Below are positions 17,593 to 27,346 of a stretch of 64,000 bases of DNA, in pieces. Within the stretch, counting starts at the first letter, position 1, and every line of letters begins with the position of its first letter. The notes under the pieces are model-generated. The model made no database searches. It was not told where the DNA came from and saw nothing but the letters and a program-made list of their open reading frames with translations. Location of the stretch: assembly GCA_965216255.1 (NCBI GenBank), contig OZ244148.1, positions 4,216,001 to 4,280,000 of the forward strand. Reading direction: 5' to 3'. Made by a program: the position numbers and the translations under genes. This DNA is from G965216255 sp965216255 (GTDB lineage: Bacteria; Bacteroidota; Rhodothermia; Rhodothermales; Bin80).

Positions 17593-18907
17593 GTGGGTGG
17601 CACGTAGAAGATCTCGGCACGCGGAGAACCCGACTTTGAGTCCCAACGAGTTCATAGCGAAGTGGCATGCCTCGGAGCTGAAGGAGCGCTCTGCAGCGCA
17701 GGAGCACTTCATCGACCTGTGTCGGTTGCTCGACGAACCTACGCCGGCTGAGGCCGATCCCAAGGGCGATTACTACTGTTTCGAGCGCGGAGCCCGTAAG
17801 GATTCTGGTGGGAAGGGCTGGGCAGACGTGTGGAAACGTCACTGCTTTGCCTGGGAGTACAAGGGAAAGCACGCCGACCTCGACGCTGCGTTTGACCAGC
17901 TGAGGCAGTATGCATTGGCGCTGGAGAACCCGCCGCTGCTGATCGTCTCGGACATGCATCGGTTCCGGATCCGGACGAATTGGACGAACTCCGTGAGCCA
18001 GACGCACGAGTTCGTGCTGGACGATCTCGTTGATGGCGCCATCCGGCAAAATCTGAAGTGGGCGATGTCGGATCCCGAGCGGCTACGGCCGGGCGAAACC
18101 CGTCAGGCGCTCACGGAACGCGCCGCGGAGACCTTCGCGCAACTCGCGCAGTCGCTACGAGACCAAGGCCATGCACCGCCGGAGGTGGCTCATTTCGTGA
18201 ATCGCCTTGTCTTCTGCATGTTTGCCGAAGATGTGGGCCTTCTCCGCAACAACATTTTCACCCGTATGCTCGAAAGCGCACTCCGCCGCCCCGAGAGGTT
18301 TGCGGCACGTGCGCGGAATCTGTTCGGTGCCATGTCCACAGGAGGTGAAGTGGGCATTGAGGATGTAATATGGTTCAACGGTGGGCTCTTCGAGGACGAT
18401 GCCGCCCTTCCCATGGAAAAGGCCGAGATCGAGACGACGCTGGAAGCGGCCAAGCTCGACTGGTCCAACATCGACCCCTCGATCCTGGGGACGCTATTCG
18501 AACGAGGTCTTGACCCAGGCAAGCGCTCGCAGCTCGGGGCGCACTACACGGACCGGGACAAGATCATGCGAATCATCAATCCGGTGATCGTTCGACCGTG
18601 GTTGGCCGAGTGGAAGACTGTGAAAGCCCGGGTTTCCGGCAGCCTCGATCGCGCCAGCACAGCGAAATCACGGTCTGCGGCGACAAGGCACCGCAACCAG
18701 GCCACGAGCTCGCTTAATTCGTTCCTCGAAAGATTACGAAACTTCACCGTACTCGATCCCGCCTGCGGCTCAGGCAACTTCCTCTACCTGGCACTGCACG
18801 AGCTACACGATCTGGAGCACCGGGTGCAATTGGAAGCCGAAGCACTGGGGCTCCAGCGCGCTTTTCCTTTGGTAGGACCTGCCAACGTGAAAGGGATCGC
18901 CAATTAA
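17546..18907 (+). pseudogene. Type IIG/MmeI-like DNA methyltransferase, truncated
   Basis: The frame is open for 453 codons and matches the N-terminal half of large class I SAM-dependent DNA methyltransferases. It shows FIAKWHASELKERSAAQEHFIDLC near the start and a nuclease-like region with DVWKRHCFAWEYKGKH (PD-ExK-type E-Y-K). A helical spacer follows, then LGAHYTDRDKI and the SAM-binding motif DPACGSGNFLYLAL around residue 415. It stops after VGPANVKGI, exactly where the IS30 end begins, so the catalytic NPPF/NPPY half and target-recognition domain are lost. The missing half is not found beyond the IS, so more than a simple insertion has occurred. The family start may be nearer 17597. Confidence 0.8.
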
Positions 18908-20288
18908 AGTCCGAAGTGCAACAACTGTAGACAAGGTAGTATGCCCCTGAGTAGAGACAGAAGATAGCACAGGCAACGCGGAAAACGAGCTTCTTCGGAG
19001 GGAGGGCGGAGCCCGACCGGAGAAGAAGCTGCTTGCTGGCCGAAGAAATTCGCGCTCCTTGACCTTTGAGGCAGCCAATGCCGACGGGCGAGCATGGCTC
19101 TTCCCCTGCGTGTAGGCACGCATGATGTCACCCGAACATGGTACAATGGTCTATGGGTCTTTCTGGCGACGACCCGACTCAGACCATGGACGCGGAGGCT
19201 GCCACGCCCTCTAGTGCAGGAAGGAAAACCTCCGCCGGCGTGCGGTAGGCCAAGCATCGGCGCGGACGGTTGTTCAATTGCGCTTGCACCCGCCTCACCG
19301 CTGCCGGTTCAACCGTGTGAAAGTTGGTTGCCTTCGGGAAGTACTCTCGCACCAGGCCGTTGGTGTGCTCGTTCAGACCACGCTCCCAGGAGTGGTATGG
19401 CCTCGCAAAGTAAAACGATGCGGAAAGCGCGCTGGCGATGATGAGCGAACTCCTTGCCATTGTCCGCCGTGATAGTAAGTACCCGGTCCTTTACCGGACT
19501 GAGACAACCTATGATCGCATGGCGGACCCCGATCGCAGCCTTTGACGCAACGTGCTCAAGAAACGTGAATTTCGAGGCGCGATCGACCATGGATACCAGT
19601 GCTCCCTGTTGTTTCGCCCCGATGATCGTATCAACCTCCCAGTCGCCTATCCGCGTCTTCTGCTCTACAATGGGATCACGTTCGCTGATGTCTACACGGT
19701 GCGGTATCAGGCCGCGCCCAGCACCGCTCTTGTTACGCCTGTTGTACCGCTTACCACGGCGACGCAGCAGCTTGTACAACGATCCGCCAGCCGCTCGGTC
19801 CGCCCAGCTATGCCTGTAAATCCATGTGGTGCTTACCGAAACGACACCATCACGACGAAGTCGACCCGAGACCTGCTCTGGACTCCAGTGCAGGGCGAGC
19901 TTCTCACGCACAAGAGACCACATCGCTTCAGTCATCTTCCGTGGACGCAACGATGCCTTCCTCCGCCGCCCGCTGGCCAAGCGGGTAGCCTGTTGATACC
20001 GGTAGCCCCTACCTCCGCTGTTGCGATGCAACTCCCGGCTGATCGTCGATGGCGAGCGACCCAACTGTCGCGCAATCTCGCGCAGCGAATCAGCTCGCTT
20101 CCTCAATGCGTGAATCTGGCACCTTTCCTCATAGGAAAGATGATGATAGCCCGTCGCCATTTGATACCCTCCAATGATGTCTTAACGGAGCGTACCGGCA
20201 TCATCTCGCTCACATGTAATCAGCGTGATGAATACGCGCTTGCTAGCGCGCTGTCATCCAAATCAAGTGTTGCACTTCGTTGTTAAAT
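18903..20288 (-). mobile_element. IS30-family insertion sequence
   Basis: The ends are inferred from an imperfect inverted repeat: CGAAGTGCAACA at 18912-18923 and its reverse complement TGTTGCACTTCG at the right end, with weaker matching outward to about 18903 and 20288. The element holds one transposase reading frame on the minus strand. About 275 bp of noncoding sequence separates the transposase end from the left terminus; it includes a hairpin with 9-bp arms (18988-18996 and 19022-19030). No target duplication is evident, in keeping with a deletion of flanking DNA next to the truncated methyltransferase. Confidence 0.7.
19179..20160 (-). pseudogene. IS30-family transposase, frameshifted
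   Basis: The first frame (from ATG 20160) gives the N-terminal helix-turn-helix (SYEERCQIHALRKR, REIARQLGRSPSTISREL) and the first two catalytic aspartates (RIGDWEVDTIIG and TADNGKEFAHH). Near 19425-19440 the match jumps to another frame, which gives FYFARPYHSWERGLNEHTNG with the third catalytic glutamate and ends at 19179. A single frameshift thus separates the DDE residues. A programmed shift is not expected in IS30, so the gene is probably dead unless this is a sequencing error. Confidence 0.85.
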
Positions 20289-20401
20289 GGGCCTTGGTAT
20301 ATATTCCTGGTTATTTTCAATAAATGAGGTCAGCGAAAAGGGGAACTTCCGTATAAAGTTCTTTTAAGGAGTCTAGATGTCCCCGCCCGAGGCCCTTCAG
20401 A

Positions 20402-21130
20402 TTAGTCGACAAAGACCATGCACGCGAAGCGGCGCAGGAGCTTATTCGTCTCTGGCGATTCAGCCAGCGAACGGCGCAGGTCGGCAAAAGGCACGTCAGC
20501 GATGCGAGTGACATACTCCGGGTACCGTTCGAAGCGCATGTGGATGTCCGCCAGACGCAGTTCCGGGTGGAATTGCGTCCCGTACATCGGGGTATCCTTC
20601 ATGCGCAGTGCCTGGTGTTTGGTCCGCTCAGAGAAAGCCAGCCAGACGGCGTCTGGCGGCAAATGCATTACGGTATCATGGTGGCCGCAGTGCGCCAGAA
20701 ACGGGGTACCCATAAGTCCCAGAACGGGATCTTGCATGCCTTCTTCCGACAGGTGAAGCTGGAGGGCCCCGATTTCAGCATGCACGGGCTTGGCAGCGAC
20801 CTCTCCTCCAAGGGCCAATGCGATGGCCTGGAATCCCCAGCATGATCCGAACGTGGGCTTGCCAAGAGCGAAGAGTTCGCGAATGGTGTCCAGCGCCCCT
20901 TCGAGCCACGGGCCGCCGGTTACCACCGAGTAGTCTCCGCTGCCCCCGATGAGTACCATATCAGCGGCGCGCAGCCGTGACGCACTTGCCCTCTCCGCCA
21001 GAATATTGATGGGATCAATCTGATCACGTGCACATCGGAGCACTCTGGTAAAGGAATTGATTTCGTGCACGCGCATAGGATCATCCGCGTCTCGTGCCTG
21101 AAAGAGTAGGTAGCGTAGTAAATTGGACAT
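20402..21130 (-). CDS. Class I glutamine amidotransferase (GuaA-like glutaminase domain)
   Basis: It has 242 residues. It carries the class I amidotransferase core: MVLIGGSGDYSV, the nucleophile motif GSCWGFQAIALALGG and the catalytic FHPEL pair, with a stretch HLPPDAVWLAFSERTKHQALRM before it as in stand-alone GMP-synthase-like glutaminases. No synthase domain is attached, so the ammonia acceptor is unknown; such proteins also include gamma-glutamyl hydrolase-like enzymes. It lies alone on the minus strand and is divergent from prmC. It is intact although it borders the IS30 region. Confidence 0.85.
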   Translation of the reverse strand: MSNLLRYLLFQARDADDPMRVHEINSFTRVLRCARDQIDPINILAERASASRLRAADMVLIGGSGDYSVVTGGPWLEGALDTIRELFALGKPTFGSCWGFQAIALALGGEVAAKPVHAEIGALQLHLSEEGMQDPVLGLMGTPFLAHCGHHDTVMHLPPDAVWLAFSERTKHQALRMKDTPMYGTQFHPELRLADIHMRFERYPEYVTRIADVPFADLRRSLAESPETNKLLRRFACMVFVD

Positions 21131-21376
21131 AGGTGAGGATCAGCTGTTTTCATGTCTCCGGGCGCGGAATCGATTACGAACTCAATTGGGCCCTAATTTA
21201 AGGGTGGCGAGAGATAATCGGCGCCAGTTTCGGGACTGCGCCCCGGAATGACTTTTCGATTCCAAACGCCGTCTACCCGGTAACTATTGCTATTTGGCTG
21301 GACCTTAGTGGTTGGTGAATCACAACACCAGTGTGGAGCAGTCAAGAACAGCTCGGCCCTAGATCCCACATCTGAA

Positions 21377-22276
21377 ATGGAGACTCTACCTTCATGGGGC
21401 GAGCTGCTCGGCGAGGCATCAGATGCGCTCCGGGCCGCTGGAGTTCCTGAGTATCGCCGCGCCGCTCTCTGGATTAACGCCGATGCCCTCGGGTGTAACG
21501 TGGCGCAGCTGGTGGCGTATCCCGAACGTCCGGCCACGCGCGGCCAAGCGGGCATCATTCGTGCTTCCGTACGCCGATGTGCTGGCCGTGAACCATTGCA
21601 GTACGTTCTCGGATTTGCCGATTTCCGTGGCCTTCGTCTTCGCGTCACGCCAGCGGTTCTAATCCCGCGTCCGGAAACCGAACAGGTTGTTGGAGCTGCC
21701 CTCACCAAGCTGGAGTGCGTGCGACGGCCGCGGATCCTGGATATTGGCACGGGTAGTGGATGCATGGCCCTGGCCATCAAGCACGCCCGTCCGGATGCCG
21801 TAGTTGAGGCCTGCGACGCAAGCGCTGACGCCCTGTTGATAGCCCGTGCCAACGGTGCGGACCTTGATCTTGGCGTCACGTTTTACCAGGCAGATGTCCT
21901 TTCGGAGACGATACCGGATCGGATAACCGGGCAGTTTGACCTGGTCATTTCCAATCCGCCGTATCTTTCTCCTGGAGAACTTGGGTCGCTTCAGCCGGAA
22001 GTGCGCGACCATGAACCCGTAAGCGCGCTGATTGCCGGGGATGATTCGCTCTGCTTCTACCGCGCGTTAGGTAGGCGCCTTGCGCCAGCATTGCTCAGAC
22101 CCGGGGCCAGCCTTGTCCTGGAAACCCATGCGTCCCGGGCGAATTCGGTATGCGAGCTTCTGCGCTCTGCCGGCTATATCGAAACAACCTTGCTCCAGGA
22201 TTTTGCGGGGCTTCCTCGCATTGTATGTGCGCGGTGGCCTGGGCGGCTGTCCCGAAGCGCAGCGGTGGGCCCGTAA
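21377..22276 (+). CDS. prmC: Peptide chain release factor N5-glutamine methyltransferase
   Basis: It methylates the glutamine of the GGQ motif of release factors RF1 and RF2. It has 299 residues from ATG 21377, with an N-terminal helical domain (YRRAALWINADALGC, PLQYVLG) and a Rossmann methyltransferase domain. SAM motif I is DIGTGSGCMALAIK, and the catalytic NPPY motif lies in DLVISNPPYL. The frame is open 90 bp upstream, but ATG 21377 gives the family length. The next gene starts 17 bp after its stop. Confidence 0.93.
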   Translation: METLPSWGELLGEASDALRAAGVPEYRRAALWINADALGCNVAQLVAYPERPATRGQAGIIRASVRRCAGREPLQYVLGFADFRGLRLRVTPAVLIPRPETEQVVGAALTKLECVRRPRILDIGTGSGCMALAIKHARPDAVVEACDASADALLIARANGADLDLGVTFYQADVLSETIPDRITGQFDLVISNPPYLSPGELGSLQPEVRDHEPVSALIAGDDSLCFYRALGRRLAPALLRPGASLVLETHASRANSVCELLRSAGYIETTLLQDFAGLPRIVCARWPGRLSRSAAVGP

Positions 22277-22293
22277 CCGGATAGCGACCGCAG

Positions 22294-23121
22294 ATGAAGA
22301 TTGCACTAGTACAGCAGCGAGCGACAGCTGACCTGGCTCTTAACAGGCGCCGGGGCCTAGCCTCCGCGGAGGAGGCGGCGTGCCGGGGTGCGAGCCTAAT
22401 CGTGTTTCCCGAACTCTCCTTCACGCCATTCTACCCGCAGCGCCGGGCAGGCCCGGACGTCTTGCGACTGGCGGAGCCCATTCCGGGTCCAACGACCGAG
22501 GCATTCTGCGAGCTGGCTGCAAGGCTTGGCGTTGTTCTGGTAATAAACGTATACGAAAGAGCCGGGGACGTGGCTTTTGATGCCTCACCGGTCATCGATG
22601 CAGACGGCAGGATTGTCGGCGTTACGCGGATGATGCATATAACGGATTACGAGGGCTTCTTTGAGCAGGGCTACTATGCGCCCGGCGACACGGGCGCTCC
22701 GGTGTATCATACCTCGGCTGGCCGTATCGGTGTGGCCATTTGCTATGACCGCCACTATCCCGAATACATGCGAGCACTGGCACTTGGCGGAGCCGACTTG
22801 GTAGTCGTCCCGCAAGCCGGCGTCTTGGGCGAATGGCCTGGTGGTCTCTTCGAAGCCGAGCTACGCGTGGCTTCTTTTCAGAACGGCTACTTCATGGCCT
22901 TGGCCAATCGGGTAGGAAGAGAGGAAGTCCTGGATTTTGCTGGAGGTTCCTTCGTGACGGACCCCTTCGGATATGTGATTGCCAGGGCACCAGAGACAGA
23001 AGAGACAATCTTGTACGGGGAGTTGGACCTCGAGCGGTGTCACGGATCTCCGGCCCGGCGCTTATTCATGCAGCACAGACGTCCGGAAGAGTACCGGCGT
23101 GGCGCTGTCCGTCTGCCATAG
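22294..23121 (+). CDS. Nitrilase-superfamily carbon-nitrogen hydrolase
   Basis: It has 275 residues with the alpha-beta-beta-alpha nitrilase fold. The catalytic glutamate is E40 (FPELS) and the nucleophile C150 (VGVAICYDRHYPEYMRA; here IGVAICYDRHYPEYM). The place of the usual catalytic lysine, in a block corresponding to YRKxHI, reads TRMMHI, so that lysine appears to be replaced by M113. The overall sequence resembles N-carbamoylputrescine amidase and beta-ureidopropionase relatives, but with this change the activity cannot be assumed. It starts 17 bp after prmC and is probably co-transcribed. Confidence 0.8.
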   Translation: MKIALVQQRATADLALNRRRGLASAEEAACRGASLIVFPELSFTPFYPQRRAGPDVLRLAEPIPGPTTEAFCELAARLGVVLVINVYERAGDVAFDASPVIDADGRIVGVTRMMHITDYEGFFEQGYYAPGDTGAPVYHTSAGRIGVAICYDRHYPEYMRALALGGADLVVVPQAGVLGEWPGGLFEAELRVASFQNGYFMALANRVGREEVLDFAGGSFVTDPFGYVIARAPETEETILYGELDLERCHGSPARRLFMQHRRPEEYRRGAVRLP

Positions 23122-23122
23122 C

Positions 23123-23641
23123 CTACCCGCCTGCCTGCGCCACGTAGGCCTCGTACGATTGCGTTTGATACGCTCCGCTGCCAATGTAGCGGATTGCCTT
23201 TCCAAACCGCTCAAGGCCCCAATACCCATCCAGGCGAGTAATGTAGTCGCCAGTGTGCTTCATAAATACGGTCGTGGGCGTGCCCTGGGCACCGAGGGCA
23301 TATCCCAACTCCTGCGAAGAAAGATTATAGTCTCTGAAGGAATGTGCGGTCGTTGCGTCATCAATGTTTAGGCGGCCGTACTCAAAATTCTCCCGAACGT
23401 AAGCTGCCAGTGTCTGATTGCCATAGACTTCGGCCTGCATCTTTCTGCACCAGCCGCACCAGGGGGCATAAACGTCAATAAGGATGGGTTTCCCGCTTTC
23501 CGCCGCCGCCTCGACTGCCTCGTCAAACGATGGCCAATCAAAGGGTGTAGTGGCCGTGACTGGAGTGTCCTCAGGTTCCTGTGCGCAGCCCACGGCCGAA
23601 GGGAGCATCACTAGGGCCAGAACGAAGAATAAGCGATTCAT
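23123..23641 (-). CDS. Exported thioredoxin-like protein (probable lipoprotein)
   Basis: It has 172 residues from ATG 23641, with a signal peptide MNRLFFVLALVMLPSAVGC. The cysteine at residue 19 could be a lipoprotein anchor, though the lipobox is weak. A thioredoxin domain follows, with VYAPWCGWCRKM (CxxC) and the cis-proline region AQGTPTTVFM. It probably acts in the periplasm as a disulfide reductase or isomerase of the Thioredoxin_7/SoxW type. Its ATG overlaps the stop of the upstream glycosyltransferase by 4 bp (ATGA), so the two are translationally coupled. It converges with the nitrilase-family gene, with only 1 bp between their ends. Confidence 0.85.
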   Translation of the reverse strand: MNRLFFVLALVMLPSAVGCAQEPEDTPVTATTPFDWPSFDEAVEAAAESGKPILIDVYAPWCGWCRKMQAEVYGNQTLAAYVRENFEYGRLNIDDATTAHSFRDYNLSSQELGYALGAQGTPTTVFMKHTGDYITRLDGYWGLERFGKAIRYIGSGAYQTQSYEAYVAQAGG

Positions 23642-24765
23642 GGTAAAAGAAGTCCTGCGTACACGGCGCGGAAACGCTGCGATTCCATCTCCCAACTGAA
23701 GCGTTCGAGCACGCTCGGAGTATTGTTCGCCCATCTTATGCGGGCCTCCCTATTATTCACCATACTCTGCAGTGTTTCAACAAGCGCGGCCGGATCCTTC
23801 GGGTCAACGACGCGGCCTACATCAAAGCGTTTGACCAAGCCACCAATCCCGGGCAGGTTGCTGGCCAGCACGGGCAGCCCCGCCATCAGATATTCAAAGA
23901 GCTTGTTTGGCAGAGCGAGCCGGTGGTTGAGGCATGTCCCCTCAAGGAGCGTGATCCCGATATCGGCACAGGCAGTGAGCGGCAGCAAGTCGTTCGGTGG
24001 TACCGAATTCAAGAAGCGGACACGGTTCATCAGGTGCCGCTCGAGCGTAAGCTGCTGCAGGCGGGGCTTCATCGGTCCGCCGCCCAGGAAGACCAGAACG
24101 GCACCCCGGACGCGTAGCATCGCGTCCAGAAGATATTCACAGCCCCGGTGCTTCTGAATGTTTCCCTGGTGGAGCAGGACAACGGAATCGGGCTCGATTG
24201 CTGCCGCGGCACGAAGGGTATGCGCAGGCTGAGCCTTGCTGTATACAGGTACATTGTGCAGCACAAAGGGGCGGGGCACGTCGTATGTGCGCGCAATTTT
24301 TTCCGCAATGGGGTCACTTACCGTAAAGACGGCATCTGTTCGTCGTATATACCGCTTCTCAATGGTATGCCACAATGCGCTCACCCATGGCCTACCGATT
24401 GTTGAGGCTACATGCGGGTACAGTTCGCGGGCGTCGTACACCAGGCTTCCTGCATGCTGCCGCGCGGCGGCGCACATGGCCGGGAGTGCATACAGGTCAC
24501 TCGCATGGTAGACCTTTGCCGGGTACTGTCTGGCGGTAGCTGAAAACAGGCGGTGCACGGCTGAGAAGAATCGGGGTCCGCGTCCTGCCGGACGCCCTAA
24601 CGCCTGCAGGTGAACGTCCGTAGGCAGGTCCTGTGCGCTCGCGGATGCCAAATCCAGCACCTCAACGCGCGCGCCCAGGGAAGCTAACACGCGGAGCTGC
24701 TTTAGGGCCCGCGAGTTGCGACGTATTTCGCCTGTGAGCGCAAATACGATATCGGTAGTAGGCAT
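23638..24765 (-). CDS. Glycosyltransferase family 4 protein
   Basis: It has 375 residues from ATG 24765. It has a GT-B fold with an N-terminal domain (VFALTGEIRRNSRALKQLRVL, VYHASDLYALPAMCAAAR) and a C-terminal Glycos_transf_1 domain. That domain has LLHQGNIQKHRGCEYLLDAM, VLVFLGGGPMKPRL and the ExE-type nucleotide-sugar block PNKLFEYLMAGLPVLAS. No membrane segment is seen. The donor and acceptor are unknown; a surface polysaccharide or glycolipid is likely. It is the first gene of a two-gene operon with the thioredoxin-like lipoprotein and is divergent from the acyltransferase. Confidence 0.88.
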   Translation of the reverse strand: MPTTDIVFALTGEIRRNSRALKQLRVLASLGARVEVLDLASASAQDLPTDVHLQALGRPAGRGPRFFSAVHRLFSATARQYPAKVYHASDLYALPAMCAAARQHAGSLVYDARELYPHVASTIGRPWVSALWHTIEKRYIRRTDAVFTVSDPIAEKIARTYDVPRPFVLHNVPVYSKAQPAHTLRAAAAIEPDSVVLLHQGNIQKHRGCEYLLDAMLRVRGAVLVFLGGGPMKPRLQQLTLERHLMNRVRFLNSVPPNDLLPLTACADIGITLLEGTCLNHRLALPNKLFEYLMAGLPVLASNLPGIGGLVKRFDVGRVVDPKDPAALVETLQSMVNNREARIRWANNTPSVLERFSWEMESQRFRAVYAGLLLP

Positions 24766-24895
24766 CAGGTACGGGCAATCCTTGTGCCAGAGCCAGCAAC
24801 TACGGCAAAGATAAGGCGTTGGGCTGCGACGGGAATGCCGGAACGTTTTTGAGTAGCAGGGCTTTTGTTTACACGATGCATTGCTTGGGCATGGA

Positions 24896-25666
24896 ATGGG
24901 TCGTATGCGGGCGTTGTATAGAGCTCTCCTGGTACTTGTTCTGGTTTCAGCCTGCACGCTGTACACTGCCCTAATGGTGCGCCGGCAGCCGCGCAGGTGC
25001 CGGCCGTCGTTTCGGGCTTGGAGGCAGACGAAAACGGCGCGGCTGGTCTGCCGGTCCGTTGGTTTCCGGGTAACGACGCAAGGTGAAGTGCCCCGTGGCA
25101 TTGCGATGCTGTGCGTCTGCAACCACCTTACCGGGCTGGATCCGGTCCTGATAGCTTCACAGGTACCCGTCAGCTTTGCAGGCAAGGCCAGTATTGCGGG
25201 ATGGCCCGTCCTGGGTTGGGTCTGCCGTACCTACGGCATGTTGTTGGTGGACCGCAGCCGGCCATTCGCGACTAGAAAGTTGGTTAGTGAAATTCATGGC
25301 CGGTTTAGCAGCGGCGTTTCCCTTCTGGTATTCCCTGAAGGAACGACGAATTGGGGTAATGAGGTGGGCCCATTCAAGACGGGTGCCTTCGAATCCGTAG
25401 CGGGTCGAAAGGGAGCAGCGGTGCTCCCCATTTTCCTGGATGTGACCGCCATAGATGGGACCCCCCGCAGGGGCGGGGCCGGACGGCACCAGCTTTCCCA
25501 TAACCATCATGCCACGCTTGTGCGGCATCTACTGCACGTCCTTAGCTTCAGAACTGTCCACTTCAACTTGCACATTGGCGTGCCCATTGACGGCGGCGAA
25601 TTGGACAGAAAGCAACTGGCGCAGCAGGCGCATTGCGCCGTAGGCACGTTGGCGGCGGGTACCTAG
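24896..25666 (+). CDS. 1-acyl-sn-glycerol-3-phosphate acyltransferase (PlsC-like)
   Basis: It has 256 residues from ATG 24896 (TTG 24881 and ATG 24905 are alternatives). One membrane segment lies near the start (LLVLVLVSACTLYTAL). The acyltransferase signatures are the HX4D motif in VCNHLTGLDP, the substrate loop around GMLLVDRSR and FPEGTTNWG. PlsC transfers an acyl chain to lysophosphatidate in phospholipid synthesis; related enzymes acylate lyso-ornithine lipids, so the acceptor is not certain. The next gene starts 67 bp downstream. Confidence 0.85.
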   Translation: MGRMRALYRALLVLVLVSACTLYTALMVRRQPRRCRPSFRAWRQTKTARLVCRSVGFRVTTQGEVPRGIAMLCVCNHLTGLDPVLIASQVPVSFAGKASIAGWPVLGWVCRTYGMLLVDRSRPFATRKLVSEIHGRFSSGVSLLVFPEGTTNWGNEVGPFKTGAFESVAGRKGAAVLPIFLDVTAIDGTPRRGGAGRHQLSHNHHATLVRHLLHVLSFRTVHFNLHIGVPIDGGELDRKQLAQQAHCAVGTLAAGT

Positions 25667-25733
25667 ACGCCAGGCGCCCCAGAAACAATCGTGCATGCGA
25701 CTGGTACGGGCTGAGTCAAGCAATGGGAGTCGC

Positions 25734-27308
25734 ATGGAGTGGTTCGGCAAGCCGCACTACGCTAAATCGCTGGTCGACATAGGGCTTGTACTGGTAGGTT
25801 TGCTAGGCGGCATCCTTGCTATGATGATCGCTGGAGGCCCAGGTCGGTCAAAGCACACGGAATTCCGTCTGGTTGAGCAGGTAGACGTGTACGAGGCGGC
25901 TAATGACTCGTTGCAGACAGCGGGCATCTCTCGCGCGATGGAATGGAATGAACTGTTCAAGGACGTGGCAGGCCGCGTAACGCAGTCGGTGGTTTCCATT
26001 GAGGCAGAAAGCTCCTGGAGGGATTTTCTGCGCGACCGGTTCCAAGGCTTCGAAGGCAAGGACAGCGGCGACCGCTCTCTGCGAGAATTTCCACGGGAGA
26101 GTGTAGGCAGCGGTGTCGTATTCAGTCCGCAGGGATACATCGTGACCAATCACCACGTTGTGGACAATGCGAGCAGGCTGCGGGTTACGTTCACGAACAA
26201 GGCCGAATACGACGCCCGCGTTGTCGGAGTGGATGCATCCACGGACTTGGCTGTGCTAAGAATCGATCTGGAAGAAGGAGAGGAAATCCCCGCGATTGCA
26301 CTTGGAAATTCGGACGAAGTAGTGGCCGGAGAGTGGGTCATGGCCGTAGGAAATCCGTTCCGGCTGACGTCCACCGTCACCGCTGGCATCGTTAGCGCGC
26401 TGGGCCGGCAAGTAGATGTCATTGATGAGCGCTTTGACATTGAAGACTTTATTCAGACGGATGCGGCCATAAATCCAGGCAATTCTGGTGGTGCCCTGGT
26501 AAATCTGCGCGGTGAACTCATTGGTATAAGCACGGCGATTGCAACCGAGAGTGGAGCCTACGAAGGATATGGTTTTGCCATCCCAGCGTCGCTGGCCAAG
26601 CGTATCGCGCAGGATCTGATTGCATACGGAGAAGTGAGGCGGGGCTATTTGGGCGTGGGTCTGCAGGACGTGGATGCGGTGCGTGCCAACTGGCTGGGAC
26701 TGGATCGCATCCGTGGCGTGTTTCTCGAAGCGGTGAAAAAGGGTGGTGCGGCTGACAAGGGCGGGCTCCGGGAAGGCGACGTGATACTTAGCGTGGACGG
26801 CAAAATCGTAAATGCAACCAATGAGTTGCAGAGCGCCGTCGCGCTGCGCCGGCCGGGGGATCACGTTGCGATGGAGATATGGCGCAAGGGCGAAACCACA
26901 CAACTGGTGGTGCAGCTTCTGGGCCAGGATGATCCGGCCATTGGAGATTGGCTCGCCAGTCTTGGCGGTACCCGGCGTCCCGTGGAAGGCCATTCGATAC
27001 ACGGCGGTGGTTACCATTTGGAACCCTGGGGACTTATCGTCCGCGAATTGGAGCCATGGGAGACAGCGGCCTATGGTGCGGAAGCGGGCGTGTATGTATC
27101 CTACGTACTAGGGAATACTGTCACCGGTGAGGCAGGCTTGCCTCACGGTGTGGTACTGGACAAGATCAACGACAGGCCCCTGCGGTCTGTGGAAGACATG
27201 GTCCGTGTGCTCAATGATGCCTCGGATCAAGGGGAGCCCGTTATATTCTCCGTTCGCCGCCGCAGCGGTCTTTCAACACGGATTGAAATTGTGCCGCCTG
27301 GCGACTAG
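25734..27308 (+). CDS. HtrA/DegP-family serine protease with two PDZ-like domains
   Basis: It has about 524 residues from ATG 25734, which has GGGAG 5 bases upstream; ATG 25695 is an alternative. An N-terminal membrane anchor (IGLVLVGLLGGILAMMIAG) is followed by a trypsin-like S1C domain. The catalytic histidine is in IVTNHHVVD, the aspartate in DASTDLAVLRI and the serine in INPGNSGGALVN. Two PDZ-like regions follow (GYLGVGLQDVDA... and the last 90 residues, LPHGVVLDKINDRPLRS). It probably acts in envelope protein quality control, as DegQ/DegS/HtrA proteins do. No sigma-E or rseA-like gene is nearby. Confidence 0.9.
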   Translation: MEWFGKPHYAKSLVDIGLVLVGLLGGILAMMIAGGPGRSKHTEFRLVEQVDVYEAANDSLQTAGISRAMEWNELFKDVAGRVTQSVVSIEAESSWRDFLRDRFQGFEGKDSGDRSLREFPRESVGSGVVFSPQGYIVTNHHVVDNASRLRVTFTNKAEYDARVVGVDASTDLAVLRIDLEEGEEIPAIALGNSDEVVAGEWVMAVGNPFRLTSTVTAGIVSALGRQVDVIDERFDIEDFIQTDAAINPGNSGGALVNLRGELIGISTAIATESGAYEGYGFAIPASLAKRIAQDLIAYGEVRRGYLGVGLQDVDAVRANWLGLDRIRGVFLEAVKKGGAADKGGLREGDVILSVDGKIVNATNELQSAVALRRPGDHVAMEIWRKGETTQLVVQLLGQDDPAIGDWLASLGGTRRPVEGHSIHGGGYHLEPWGLIVRELEPWETAAYGAEAGVYVSYVLGNTVTGEAGLPHGVVLDKINDRPLRSVEDMVRVLNDASDQGEPVIFSVRRRSGLSTRIEIVPPGD

Positions 27309-27346
27309 GTCCAGGGGCCGTTACCTTTTCGACATAGGTCTCTGGA

